Assembly (NCBI GenBank): GCA_041741535.1
Contig: JBGSJV010000062.1
Coordinates: forward strand, 1-64,000
DNA length: 64,000 nt
From: M30B19 sp041741535
Lineage (GTDB): Bacteria; Planctomycetota; Planctomycetia; Pirellulales; Pirellulaceae
Direction: 5' to 3'
Each line of letters begins with the position of its first letter. Position 1 is the first letter of the stretch. A program made the translations under genes and the position numbers. A model generated the notes under the pieces. That model was given only the letters and a program-made list of their open reading frames with translations. It ran no database searches and was not told the origin of the DNA. Positions 26,807 through 35,800 of this stretch are shown in pieces.

Positions 26807-28270
26807 TCAGAAGTCCAACTGGATTCGCATTCCCCAAGCATCCATTTCTGAGGAAATCATCTGACTCCCAATGATGGTTCCGTTGCGGATGGGTCGTGAC
26901 TCATTCCAAGAATGGATGTAGTTCAACACACACTTGCAATTGGGGTTTACGTACCAGTTCAGACCGAGGGTCATGTTTTGCATGTCGCCCCCTTGAATCT
27001 GCTTGTCCGAAAGATCCAAGTAAGACCAGCGAGCAGCAACTTCCCAAGCCCCATAACCTTCGCCACATTTCGAAAAGTTTCTGAAGGGGATAACTCGGTC
27101 AATTGCCCCAGCCTTTCGATCGTAAGGCCGGTGCTCACCCGTCAGAAAGAAACCAACCTGCGAGTAGCCACCCCAAAGAAAACCATTGCCAACGGTCGAC
27201 GTGTCGAGCACGGTGCCGATCACTTCGCTTTGCCACGACAGCGGTCCACGAACCCACAGCGATTCCGTTCCAAAACTTTGGGTCAAGCTAGTGCCAGTCA
27301 GTAATCCGGTATCCACAACAAAGGGCGTACCATTGGCAACGTCCGGAACGGCTTGGCCACTAGTGCCGATCGGCTCACCCGAGGGCACGACAAATTCACC
27401 CACATATATTTCGGGGATACTGCGGAATCGAATTCTTTCGTTCGGTGGTGCATTTAGAAAGTAGCCAGCTCCAACGTGAAGGTAATCTTCGCCCGTATCG
27501 CCATCATGCCAAAGTAGATGGGTCAACCTACCTGCCAATCCATTTCCACCATCCGTACTCAATGATCCGCCAAACTGATCTTGCCCTGTTCGCAAGTACG
27601 ACATCGCCCACGTCCAGTTGAGGTCATCGGAGTTATCATAAAATCCAATCCCAAGATGGCGGAATGGAGTGAACGCCTGAAATGTTCCCGCTCGTTCCAT
27701 GAAGGTGGTGTAGCGAAAACTACTTACGACCTCCAACGAGAAGGGCTGTTTCCATTGGCCGACGCGAACTGTCCCGAGTGGCCCCGCGTCTTTGAAATCC
27801 ACCCACAGATCGGTAAACGTCGGCCTCCCAAAAAAGGCGAAGTCCATCTGCATGAAGTAGTCCATCTGATCGGTGACAGACCCTTTTGCCCCGAGCCGGG
27901 CGCGACGAAAATCGGCACCGCCTTCAACACGTCCGTAGGCGGCTCGGCTATCATTGTCTTGATCGAAGGCGACGCCATCCGCTTGGAAGACTCCGTTGAT
28001 GGTGACACTAGGCAATTTCGGTTTGGCGGTTTCCTTAGCCTTGTTCGACTCTTCTACCTGCTTGATTTTTTCCTGCAAAACAATCGATTGCAACTCCATC
28101 GCCTGAATTCGCTCGACCAGTTCGTCCTGATTCAGGACGATCCCAACTTCCGCACCGGGAGGCTGAGGACCATCCGCAGAAGTTGGTGTGTACTGCGCAA
28201 GAAGAAGCGGTGCGGTTAGCGACGACAGAATTACCAAACCCGTGAAAACGATCCCTCGCACATAGAACAT
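26807..28270 (-). CDS. OprP/OprO-type outer membrane porin
   Basis: 487 residues with a signal peptide (IVFTGLVILSSLTAPLLLAQ). A coiled coil follows (ELVERIQAMELQSIVLQEKIKQVEESNKAK) that may trimerise the protein or tether it to the wall, then a 16-strand-type beta barrel. The barrel has GADFRRARLGAKGSVTDQMDYFMQMDFA and VRVGQWKQPFSLE, typical of phosphate-selective porins, and ends in ...GMRIQLDF with a terminal aromatic. It likely admits phosphate, polyphosphate or another anion. It lies next to the NtrC-type regulator, divergently transcribed, so it is a candidate target, but I see no sigma-54 box before it. Confidence 0.85.
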   Translation of the reverse strand: MFYVRGIVFTGLVILSSLTAPLLLAQYTPTSADGPQPPGAEVGIVLNQDELVERIQAMELQSIVLQEKIKQVEESNKAKETAKPKLPSVTINGVFQADGVAFDQDNDSRAAYGRVEGGADFRRARLGAKGSVTDQMDYFMQMDFAFFGRPTFTDLWVDFKDAGPLGTVRVGQWKQPFSLEVVSSFRYTTFMERAGTFQAFTPFRHLGIGFYDNSDDLNWTWAMSYLRTGQDQFGGSLSTDGGNGLAGRLTHLLWHDGDTGEDYLHVGAGYFLNAPPNERIRFRSIPEIYVGEFVVPSGEPIGTSGQAVPDVANGTPFVVDTGLLTGTSLTQSFGTESLWVRGPLSWQSEVIGTVLDTSTVGNGFLWGGYSQVGFFLTGEHRPYDRKAGAIDRVIPFRNFSKCGEGYGAWEVAARWSYLDLSDKQIQGGDMQNMTLGLNWYVNPNCKCVLNYIHSWNESRPIRNGTIIGSQMISSEMDAWGMRIQLDF

Positions 28271-28985
28271 GGAAACTAACTACCTATCTCGATGGTTCTT
28301 TATGTTATCGGCGTTTGATCATCCGCACGAATTTGTGTAATCAACCTTTTATATCGGTCATCAGGCCTATTCCGGTTAGGTAATCTGGGCGATTTCAAGA
28401 AGAAGTACGGGAGGATCGGTCAATGTAGGGATGCAGGGGAGAACAAATTGATAGCATGGGCGGCTGAAGCTGGCCAAGTGGGTCGTGCACAAGTGGTTTG
28501 GTGGCCATGGCATCGCACTAAAATCCCAAACGCCACTCACCCGATTGTGTACCACCGATTCCCCCTTAACTCGTGGCCTAGTCCCCAATTCTCTGAGTAC
28601 TCTGCCAAGTGCTCGCGACGAGCTTGGTGTTTCGCGTGGTGAGGAATGAAGCAACGGAGGTCACAGGAGACACTCAGAGCAAGCAAATAGGAGATGAATT
28701 GACAAAAAGAATTGGCGGTACGCCGTCGAAGTTTACTTGCCAATGGGTTCCGGATTATTGGACGCGATTTGACTCTCGCCACGATCTTAAGTGCAATGAC
28801 TTACCCGTCACGAGCAAAATCCTATAGATGCTGGCTCAGCTAATTCGGGTGCTAACTCGAGCCTGTCGCAGCTGTCGTCGTTCCCGGTGAACGGTAAACT
28901 GCCCTTGGTCTCGGCACGAAAGCTACTAAATGGCATACGATCAGAGCGTGACTGGCCAACCATACGACTTGAGATCGTCTAGCTA
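28271..28985. other. 715-bp intergenic region
   Basis: Between the divergent porin and NtrC-type genes. Several 60-90 codon frames exist on both strands, none with a recognisable product. The region should hold the promoters of both genes; I could not assign boxes. Confidence 0.4.
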
Positions 28986-30353
28986 ATGATGCAAGAAGCC
29001 GAACAATTCGCCGTGCTGATCGTCGACGACGAGCCCAATATTCGAGCTGGTCTGGCAAAAGGACTGGCTACGGAGGCGGACGTTGTGGAAATGGCCGGCG
29101 ATGCAGACGAGGCATTGGCCAAGTTTGCTGAAAAAGGACATCGGTTGGTAATCGTCGATGTACGACTGAATTGCAACATGACAGGAATTCAGCTTCTAAC
29201 ACGGCTGCTGTCAATCCGTCCACAGACGGCAGTGATTGTGATTACTGCGCACGGAACGGCGGAAACTGCTGTCGAAGCGATGCGTGCCGGTGCTTTCGAC
29301 TTCATCCTCAAACCCGTGGACTTGAATCTTGTCCGTCAACAGGTTCGCAGGGCCCGGCAGCACTACGAATTGCGACAAGAAAATCAAATTCTGCGGAATC
29401 GGCTGGCCGCGTCGGGCGAGATTTCCAGTATCGTTGCTGGTGGTGCGGCCATGGAAGATGTCTTTCGTCAGGTAAGGCAGGTTGCCGCGACCGAAGCAAC
29501 CGTCATGATCCATGGTGAAAGCGGCACAGGCAAAGAACTAATAGGCAAAGCACTGCACAACTTGAGCAATCGCAGTAGTGGGCCATTCATCGCCGTGAAT
29601 CTAGGTGCTTTGCCTGAAACATTATTGGAAAGCGAGCTGTTTGGACACGAGAAAGGCTCGTTTAGCGGCGCGCTTCGGCGAAAGCCGGGCTGCTTCGAAC
29701 TAGCTAATTCGGGTACCCTGTTTCTTGACGAAGTGACTGAGATGTCGCAGAAAAGCCAGGTTGATTTACTGCGCGTCCTGGAATCGAGGGAGTATCGGCG
29801 CGTCGGAGGCGAGGAAGCGTTGCACGCGGACGCTCGAATCATTTCAGCGACTAATCGGTCGGTACAAGATCTAATTGAAGATGGCTCGTTTCGCGAGGAT
29901 CTGTTTTATCGGCTGAACGTCATTCCGATCGAAATTCCTCCCTTGCGAAATCGTCGCGAAGATATTCCTTTGTTAGTCGACCATTTCCTGGAACACTTCT
30001 GCTCGCGGCACAAATGCCAACCAAAAAGGATGTCAGCTGATGCGATGCAGCTACTTATCGCAGCGGCATGGCCAGGCAATGTTCGCCAATTGAGAAACGT
30101 CGTCGAACGAATGGTGATCACTTGTGACAGCGATAGCATTCCGCAAAGTGCGTTGCCACGGGAGCTGCGTTCTGTTCCACGCGGCAATCCGACATTGCCC
30201 GAATCGTTGGCCGATGCACTGGACGAATGCGAAAAAACGACGATCCAACTGGCGCTTGAGGCCTGCAATCATCATCGAGAAAACACTGCCAAGGCCTTGG
30301 GAATCAGCCTGCGCAGTTTGCATTACAAAATGAGTCGGCATGGTCTGCACTAG
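28986..30353 (+). CDS. NtrC-family sigma-54-dependent response regulator
   Basis: 455 residues. The receiver domain has the acidic pair DDEPN and the phospho-acceptor D58 (VIVDVRLN). The AAA+ domain has Walker A GESGTGKE (from 177), the sigma-54 contact loop GSFSGA at 224-229 in place of the usual GAFTGA, Walker B GTLFLDEV, and a second-region arginine pattern FREDLFYRLNVIPI. The C-terminal Fis-type helix-turn-helix is ALEACNHHRENTAKALGISLRSLHYKM. It should activate a sigma-54 promoter by ATP hydrolysis once phosphorylated by the kinase at 30899. Start: ATG at 28986 or 28989. Confidence 0.93.
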   Translation: MMQEAEQFAVLIVDDEPNIRAGLAKGLATEADVVEMAGDADEALAKFAEKGHRLVIVDVRLNCNMTGIQLLTRLLSIRPQTAVIVITAHGTAETAVEAMRAGAFDFILKPVDLNLVRQQVRRARQHYELRQENQILRNRLAASGEISSIVAGGAAMEDVFRQVRQVAATEATVMIHGESGTGKELIGKALHNLSNRSSGPFIAVNLGALPETLLESELFGHEKGSFSGALRRKPGCFELANSGTLFLDEVTEMSQKSQVDLLRVLESREYRRVGGEEALHADARIISATNRSVQDLIEDGSFREDLFYRLNVIPIEIPPLRNRREDIPLLVDHFLEHFCSRHKCQPKRMSADAMQLLIAAAWPGNVRQLRNVVERMVITCDSDSIPQSALPRELRSVPRGNPTLPESLADALDECEKTTIQLALEACNHHRENTAKALGISLRSLHYKMSRHGLH

Positions 30354-30419
30354 ACGAAACACGCGACACGAAGTACACCATCGATTGGTCCAATAAGAGG
30401 ATGAGACTGCTTCCTCGTC

Positions 30420-30442
30420 GCGCGGTGACGTTGCCACCGCGC
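30420..30442. terminator. hairpin between convergent genes
   Basis: GCGCGGTG (30420-30427) pairs perfectly with CACCGCGC (30435-30442) around a 7-nt loop. It lies between the 3' ends of the response regulator (+) and the small exported protein (-). No T-run follows, so a terminator role is tentative. Confidence 0.45.
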
Positions 30443-30455
30443 AAACCAAAACTAG

Positions 30456-30650
30456 TCAGAGTTCGATTAGTTCACGGGATACAAAAAGTCTCGCGTCGGC
30501 GACAATCTGCTCCTGTTCGCTTTGCGTTTGGACCTGCACCTTCGTAGTCGCAAGGGTTACGGGTCGTGGTGGTTTGCTTCGAGACGAACTGGCGGCATCC
30601 GAAGCGAGCAAACCCGTCAAAATCGATAACAAAAACGAGGCTTTAACCAT
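30456..30650 (-). CDS. small exported protein behind a sigma-54 promoter
   Basis: 64 residues. The ATG at 30650 has a good ribosome binding site (GGAGAAACGCC). Residues 1-20 (MVKASFLLSILTGLLASDA) look like a signal peptide. The remainder is polar (TLATTKVQVQTQSEQEQIVADARLFVSRELIEL) with no cysteines. The gene sits between the regulator and the kinase, on the opposite strand, about 105 bp below a near-consensus sigma-54 promoter. This makes it both more likely to be real and a probable target of this two-component system. It could be a periplasmic modulator of the kinase or an envelope-stress peptide; no family is recognised. Confidence 0.6.
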   Translation of the reverse strand: MVKASFLLSILTGLLASDAASSSRSKPPRPVTLATTKVQVQTQSEQEQIVADARLFVSRELIEL

Positions 30651-30755
30651 GGCGTTTCTCCGAAAAAAGGGGGGACCGAGTCCTTTCGAGCCATTGCGGC
30701 AAGAGTCTTCTCAAGCCGGCCGTTTACAGCTCATCTGTCCACGCGAGGATCAATT

Positions 30756-30771
30756 AGCACTTTCTGTGCCA
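30756..30771 (-). promoter_or_regulatory. sigma-54 (-24/-12) promoter
   Basis: On the minus strand TGGCACAGAAAGTGCT matches the sigma-54 consensus (TGGCACRN4TTGCW) at every defined position except one T, with exact GG-to-GC spacing. It points to the small exported-protein gene (ATG at 30650), giving a leader of about 95 nt. It stands between an NtrC-type regulator and its apparent kinase. Confidence 0.75.
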
Positions 30772-30853
30772 ATTCGTCGCACCCCGTTTGTACGAGTAAA
30801 TCAAGGCAACTAGCGGAAAGAGAAGCCCAGCGCTCGGCAGTTCTTTGCAGCTG

Positions 30854-30869
30854 GTGCAAGTATTTGCAC
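30854..30869. promoter_or_regulatory. candidate enhancer dyad for the NtrC-type regulator
   Basis: GTGCAA GTAT TTGCAC is a perfect 6-4-6 dyad about 85-100 bp upstream of the sigma-54 -24 box, where bacterial enhancer-binding proteins usually bind. It also lies 30 bp before the kinase ATG (30899), so it could repress or autoregulate the kinase. Confidence 0.5.
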
Positions 30870-30898
30870 GACCTTTGATTTTCATTGGATCAACGACC

Positions 30899-32245
30899 AT
30901 GTTTGAAACCAACGATGGCCCAAGTGTCAAACCTTACGTCTTTGCAATGGGGATTTTCAGTTTACTGGCGTTCGTCGTAACCGCCTGGGTGTTGGCGAAC
31001 GTACGTCACGAGCAAGAGATCGTTACTCGTCTGGTAAGCCATTTGCAGGGTAGTGATTTGCAGATGGCTAGTGAGCTATCGAGCGAATTGGGACTTCAGC
31101 GCAGTTTGTCGGTTCTGCTTGTTCTGAACACAGTAGCCGTTGCGATTGCTTTCCTTTTCGTCGTCCGAGGATTCGTAAGCAGCGAGAGAAATCTGAAAGA
31201 TGCGAAGGTGCTGGCGGCCGATATCTTGGCCAGCATGGATGCAGGTGTCATCACTACCGATATGATCGGCGGAATTATCAGTATCAATCCGCGCGGGCGG
31301 GAGCTGATCGGGAGCGAAGATGCGCAACCGGTTCGATCGCTGAAAGAAATTGGCTCGGAACATGCTCTCTTAGCGTCTATTTGCGACGAACTGAGGAGGA
31401 ATCATCATCCAATTCGAGATCGAGACTACCACCTTCAAAGACGTGGATTGAGCATGACCTTGAGAGCGGGTTGTACCATGTTAAAAAATCGGAATGATGC
31501 AGAAATTGGAATCGTCATTCACGTCCGTGACGTCACGGAGAGAGTGCTAATGGAAGAGCGAATGCGCCGAATGGAGCGATACATGGGCCTAGGAACGCTG
31601 GCGGCTGGTTTGCAACATGAGATCAAGAACCCGCTTAGCGCGCTCTCGCTACATGTGCAGCTTTTGTCTGAACGTTTGAAGAACGAGGCTTCCGACGACG
31701 TTCACGAAATGTTGGATGTCTTGAATACCGAGGTCCAACGCATTGGGGATGTGTTGGATGGCTTTCGCAACTACGCTTCCATTCATGAACTTGGTCGCGA
31801 ACCAGTTTTTGTATCGTTACTGATTGAAAAGTTGATCCGGTTGTTACGACCGGAAGCCGAGCAACGTAAGGTCCATCTTGAATTCGACAATCCCACAAAT
31901 GAAAAAGGCACGATTCAAGCCGATAGTGCTCAGTTGGAACAAGTGCTGTTGAACTTGGCGCTCAATGCATTCGCGGCGATGCCTGACGGCGGTACGCTCC
32001 GTTTCAGTCTGTCGAAACATGATGGCAAATTAAGAATTGATATTAGTGATACAGGCCAGGGGATCTCGCGCGAAATTCAATCACAAGTCTTTGATCCCTA
32101 CTTTACAACTCGCCGTGAAGGTACTGGCATGGGCTTGGCGCACTGCGACAAGATTGTCCGCCAGCACAATGGAAGCATCGATTTCCAGACTTCTGCGACA
32201 GGTACAACATTCACCATCCAGCTACCCATCGCGGAGGCAAACTGA
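30899..32245 (+). CDS. sensor histidine kinase (PAS, HisKA, HATPase)
   Basis: 448 residues from the ATG at 30899; an in-frame upstream start at 30845 would add 18 residues. Two membrane helices (about 13-36 and 71-91) flank a short ~30-residue outside loop, too small for a classical sensor domain. A PAS-like domain (ILASMDAGVITTDMIGGIISINPRG) follows. The phospho-acceptor is H240 in GLQHEIKNPLSAL. The ATP-binding boxes are N (NLALNAFAAMPDGG), G1 (DISDTGQGIS) and G2 (GTGMGLAHCDKIV). It likely phosphorylates D58 of the regulator at 28986. The input may come through the membrane, the PAS domain, or the small exported protein. Confidence 0.92.
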   Translation: MFETNDGPSVKPYVFAMGIFSLLAFVVTAWVLANVRHEQEIVTRLVSHLQGSDLQMASELSSELGLQRSLSVLLVLNTVAVAIAFLFVVRGFVSSERNLKDAKVLAADILASMDAGVITTDMIGGIISINPRGRELIGSEDAQPVRSLKEIGSEHALLASICDELRRNHHPIRDRDYHLQRRGLSMTLRAGCTMLKNRNDAEIGIVIHVRDVTERVLMEERMRRMERYMGLGTLAAGLQHEIKNPLSALSLHVQLLSERLKNEASDDVHEMLDVLNTEVQRIGDVLDGFRNYASIHELGREPVFVSLLIEKLIRLLRPEAEQRKVHLEFDNPTNEKGTIQADSAQLEQVLLNLALNAFAAMPDGGTLRFSLSKHDGKLRIDISDTGQGISREIQSQVFDPYFTTRREGTGMGLAHCDKIVRQHNGSIDFQTSATGTTFTIQLPIAEAN

Positions 32246-32360
32246 TTGCGGCATTCTTAACGAGTTTCGGATTTTGGGGGGAGGCTATATCTCGGTTTCG
32301 CTGGGAGAAATCTCGATAGCGTTAAAAAATTAGCGAACAGGTCTTGCATGTGAATCGCAT

Positions 32361-32380
32361 TGCGTTAATATATTAACGCA
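32361..32380. promoter_or_regulatory. perfect 20-bp palindrome, probable BlaI operator
   Basis: TGCGTTAATATATTAACGCA is a perfect palindrome 62 bp before the BlaI-family start. Autoregulation through a dyad at the promoter is the rule for BlaI/MecI/CopY repressors. Confidence 0.7.
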
Positions 32381-32441
32381 GGATCGCTTGACGGACTTCG
32401 TACCTAGTTCGGTGCGGCACTAACTTGCTGGAGGAGCTGCT

Positions 32442-32825
32442 ATGCCTGAATCGTCAGAACTCAGTCGACGCGAACGACAGATCATGGATGCGGTCTTCGC
32501 ACTGGGAGAAGCGACTGTCAATGAAGTTGTGCAAGCCATTCCGTCGCCACCGACCGCGATGTCCGTGCGGAGGTTGATGCATATTCTCGAGGAGAAGGGA
32601 TATCTTCGACGAAAGCCGGGCGGTCGAGAAGTCATCTATGCGCCTCGAGAATCGAAGAGCAAAGCTGGCCGCAGCGCTTTGGAGAACGTGCTCGAGACTT
32701 TCTTTGGCGGATCGCTGGAAGAGGCGGTCGCCGCACATCTTCACTCGCGAAAAGATCAAGTGACCGCTGAAGAACGCGAGCGACTCATTGCCCTGATCGA
32801 ACAAACCAAGAAAGAGGGACGCTGA
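32442..32825 (+). CDS. BlaI/MecI-family transcriptional repressor
   Basis: 127 residues. The N-terminal winged helix (SRRERQIMDAVFALGEATVNEVVQAI, then AMSVRRLMHILEEKGYLRRK) is typical of Penicillinase_R repressors. The C-terminal dimerisation helices include NVLETFFGGSLEEAVAAHL. Such repressors are cleaved or released when the partner membrane protease senses its signal. Its stop is one base before the start of the M56 gene, so the two form an operon. No beta-lactamase gene is nearby, so the regulated process is unknown. Confidence 0.93.
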   Translation: MPESSELSRRERQIMDAVFALGEATVNEVVQAIPSPPTAMSVRRLMHILEEKGYLRRKPGGREVIYAPRESKSKAGRSALENVLETFFGGSLEEAVAAHLHSRKDQVTAEERERLIALIEQTKKEGR

Positions 32826-32826
32826 A

Positions 32827-35800
32827 ATGAACCGCACTCTTACACTTTTGGTTTTTGCTTTCGGAACGTCTAGCTTACTGCTGGTAGATTCCGCTTTGAA
32901 GGGTAGCGTAATCTTGCTTGGTGCGGCCTGTTTAGCGGTCATGCTGAAACGTGATTCGGCAGCGATGCGTCACTTGGTTTGGCTGGTGGCCATCGTTGCG
33001 ATGCTGGTCATCCCGGTCTTGTCCGTGCTGCTACCACGATGGCAAGTGCTTCCGGCATGGGCGGCAATTTCGCAAAGTTCACCCGCCATCGACATGCCGA
33101 CTCGGGCCGTGGAGTTGCCAAGTTCATTCGAGGCACCGACGGCAAAGTCGCCTGAGTATTTCGTCCCACGTGAATTCGATGAGCAAGGTAAAGCCATTGG
33201 TTCCTCCTTCCATTCAGAAGCTCTGGAACAGTCGAAGCTTGAAGCACCACAAGATAACGTTGGTATGGATCAAGCGACCACTGCTCCCAGTTGGAGCTGG
33301 ATGAATGTAATGCCTTTTCTCTGGTCGATCGGATTTGGTGTCTTGCTAATGCGTTTTATTGCCGCTCGGTGGATGTTATGGAGTAACGAACAGCGAGCCT
33401 CGGTGATTGCCGTATCGCGATGTCCACACGATGCTCGAAAGCCGTTGCAGCATGAATACGATGCAGCGATTGTGGCTGCGTTCGAAACGGCACACCGACA
33501 GCTTGGCATCCGTCAGCGAGTTCAATTGTTGATCGATTCGGAACGCACGATTCCAGTGGTCTGGGGCATTTTGTGGTTTCGTTTGATGTTGCCCGAGTCA
33601 GCAAGACAATGGAGTAGTGAGCAGCTTCGATCGGTGCTGTTGCACGAACTGGCACACATCAAACGCCGCGACACGCTTGTGCAACTATTGGCCCAGATCG
33701 CCTGCGCATTGCATTGGTTCAATCCGCTGGTGTGGTTCGCTGCTTGGCGTCTGCATGTAGAGCGCGAGCGAGCCTGCGATAATCTGGTGTTGGCACAGGG
33801 CGTTCGAGCTTCGGCGTATGCGGAACATCTTCTCAACGTAGCGACGAAGTTTACGGTCGCGCGTTGGGCATCGTCTTGTGGACTGGCCATGGCGAGCCAT
33901 TCACCGCTCGAAAGCCGCCTGCGAGCGATACTCAGTGATCGACTCAACCGCCGCAAAGTCTCTACGGCCATTGGCACGATCGGGTTGTTGCTTGGAGCCG
34001 GGATTGCTATTCCGATTGCGATGCTTCATGCCGCCGCTGACGACTGGAAACCGCCGAGCGGAGCTCACGTCGGCTCGAACGAATTTTCGGCCTATTGCGT
34101 CCACGACGGGAAGAACGCGTCGTTCGTCATCGCATATCAGGGATTTTCCGGATCATCGTCGGCGCACGACTCCGATTCGAAGACGCGGACTTGGACGGAC
34201 TCAGGGACGATCACCGCGAAGAAACCAAGCATTACGCTAAGCTTTCACCGCACACACACCGCTTCGGACAAACTAAGCATCACCACTGCTCCCTTCGAGG
34301 CCACCGATCTCAGCAAGCCCGCGCTGCGCCCGGGTGAGTTCGGGCAGAAGGAATACGACCTCGAGAAGGGCCGCGTCTTCGTGCTCAGCGACAATGGCAG
34401 CGTTCGCCAGCTCGACATTGCCACACCCATCGTCACTGACGAAGAATCCTTGCAACAACTCGCTGCATTGATCCCTGCGACAACGGAAAAGGCAGCATTC
34501 ACCGCCTGGGGCAAGGAAGTCGGCGGCCTGCAAGCAGGCTTGGGCTTCAAGGCGGGCGAGCAACGAGTCTACCATCACGGTGAGACGGTCAATATCGTTC
34601 TGCGAATCCGGAACGTCGGCAAGGCAGACGTGGAGTTCAAGCACATCCGGGCTTTCTTCGTCGAGAATCCTCCTGCGATCACGGATGCCGACGGAAAGCC
34701 AGTGCAACTTCCCAAATACGAGGCACAGGGAGCGCACGGGCCTCGTAGCCTCACAATCGCTCCCGGCAAAGAAGTTGAGCTGTACGAATGGAAGCTCGAC
34801 CTGAGGCCGTCAGCGCCTCGACTTGGTCGGAACATCAAGTTCTCGACCCTCTACGGAACGGGCAAGTTCAACCTTCAGTTCGAGCGGATCGTCGGCCGGA
34901 CCAGCAGCAATCCGCAAGACCCCAATCCCGCGTTCAAAGACCTTGCCACCGGGAAACTGGAACTCGAAGTGAAGGAAGACCTCACCGCCTGGGGCAACGA
35001 AGTGGGCGGCCTGCAAGCCGGCTTGGGCTTCAAGGCGGGCGAGCAACGAGTCTACGATCACGGTGAGACGGTCAGCCTCGTCGTCCGCGTTCGCAACGTC
35101 GGCCAGAATGACATCAAGTTCAAGTACTACCCAACATTCCTCTCCGAGAACTCGCCAACGGTGCTAGACGAAACAGGCAAGCGTGTTTCCCTCCGCGGTA
35201 ACATTCTACACATAGTGAAACGCGAAATTCCCAAGGAAGTGAACTTGGCGGTGGGGAAGGAAATTGAACTCTACGAGCGAGAGCTGCGTCTGGCTAAGGG
35301 TGACGAAGACGCAGACGAGCTTAAAACCCGAGACATTTTTCCTACAGGGAAGTTTCTGATTCAACACGAGCAGGTTATCGGCAACTCAACGCAAGCCTCC
35401 GACAAGCTTGACCCCACTCTGGAAAAACTCGCCACCGGGAAACTGGAACTCGAAATCAAACCCGTTGCCGCGCCATCACCGATGCACAAAGACGCAAAGG
35501 CGTTATTCGAAGTCTGGGAACGTTTCGCCCGAACGAATGGCGACATCCCCGGCGCGCTCGTAGGAGAGCTCGCGGCGTCAGTGAAGCAGTTCATCAAGTA
35601 CAACCCGACTTGGGAAACGGTGCCGAAGCTCAACGAGGTGCTGCCACGGCTCGACGCAACGCACGATTGGAAGCCGGCGGATGCCATCGCGCTGCTGGAT
35701 GAAGTGGCGGGCATTCAGGATTCGCCACTCAGTCCGGCACCGTGGAAGGGAACGAGGAACACGATTCGTCATGGCGACGCGCTGCCGAACAAGTACGCCG

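Noticed and set aside
28376..28827. Several 60-90 codon ORFs between the porin and the regulator
   Set aside because: Overlap on both strands with no domain, start signal or coding character.
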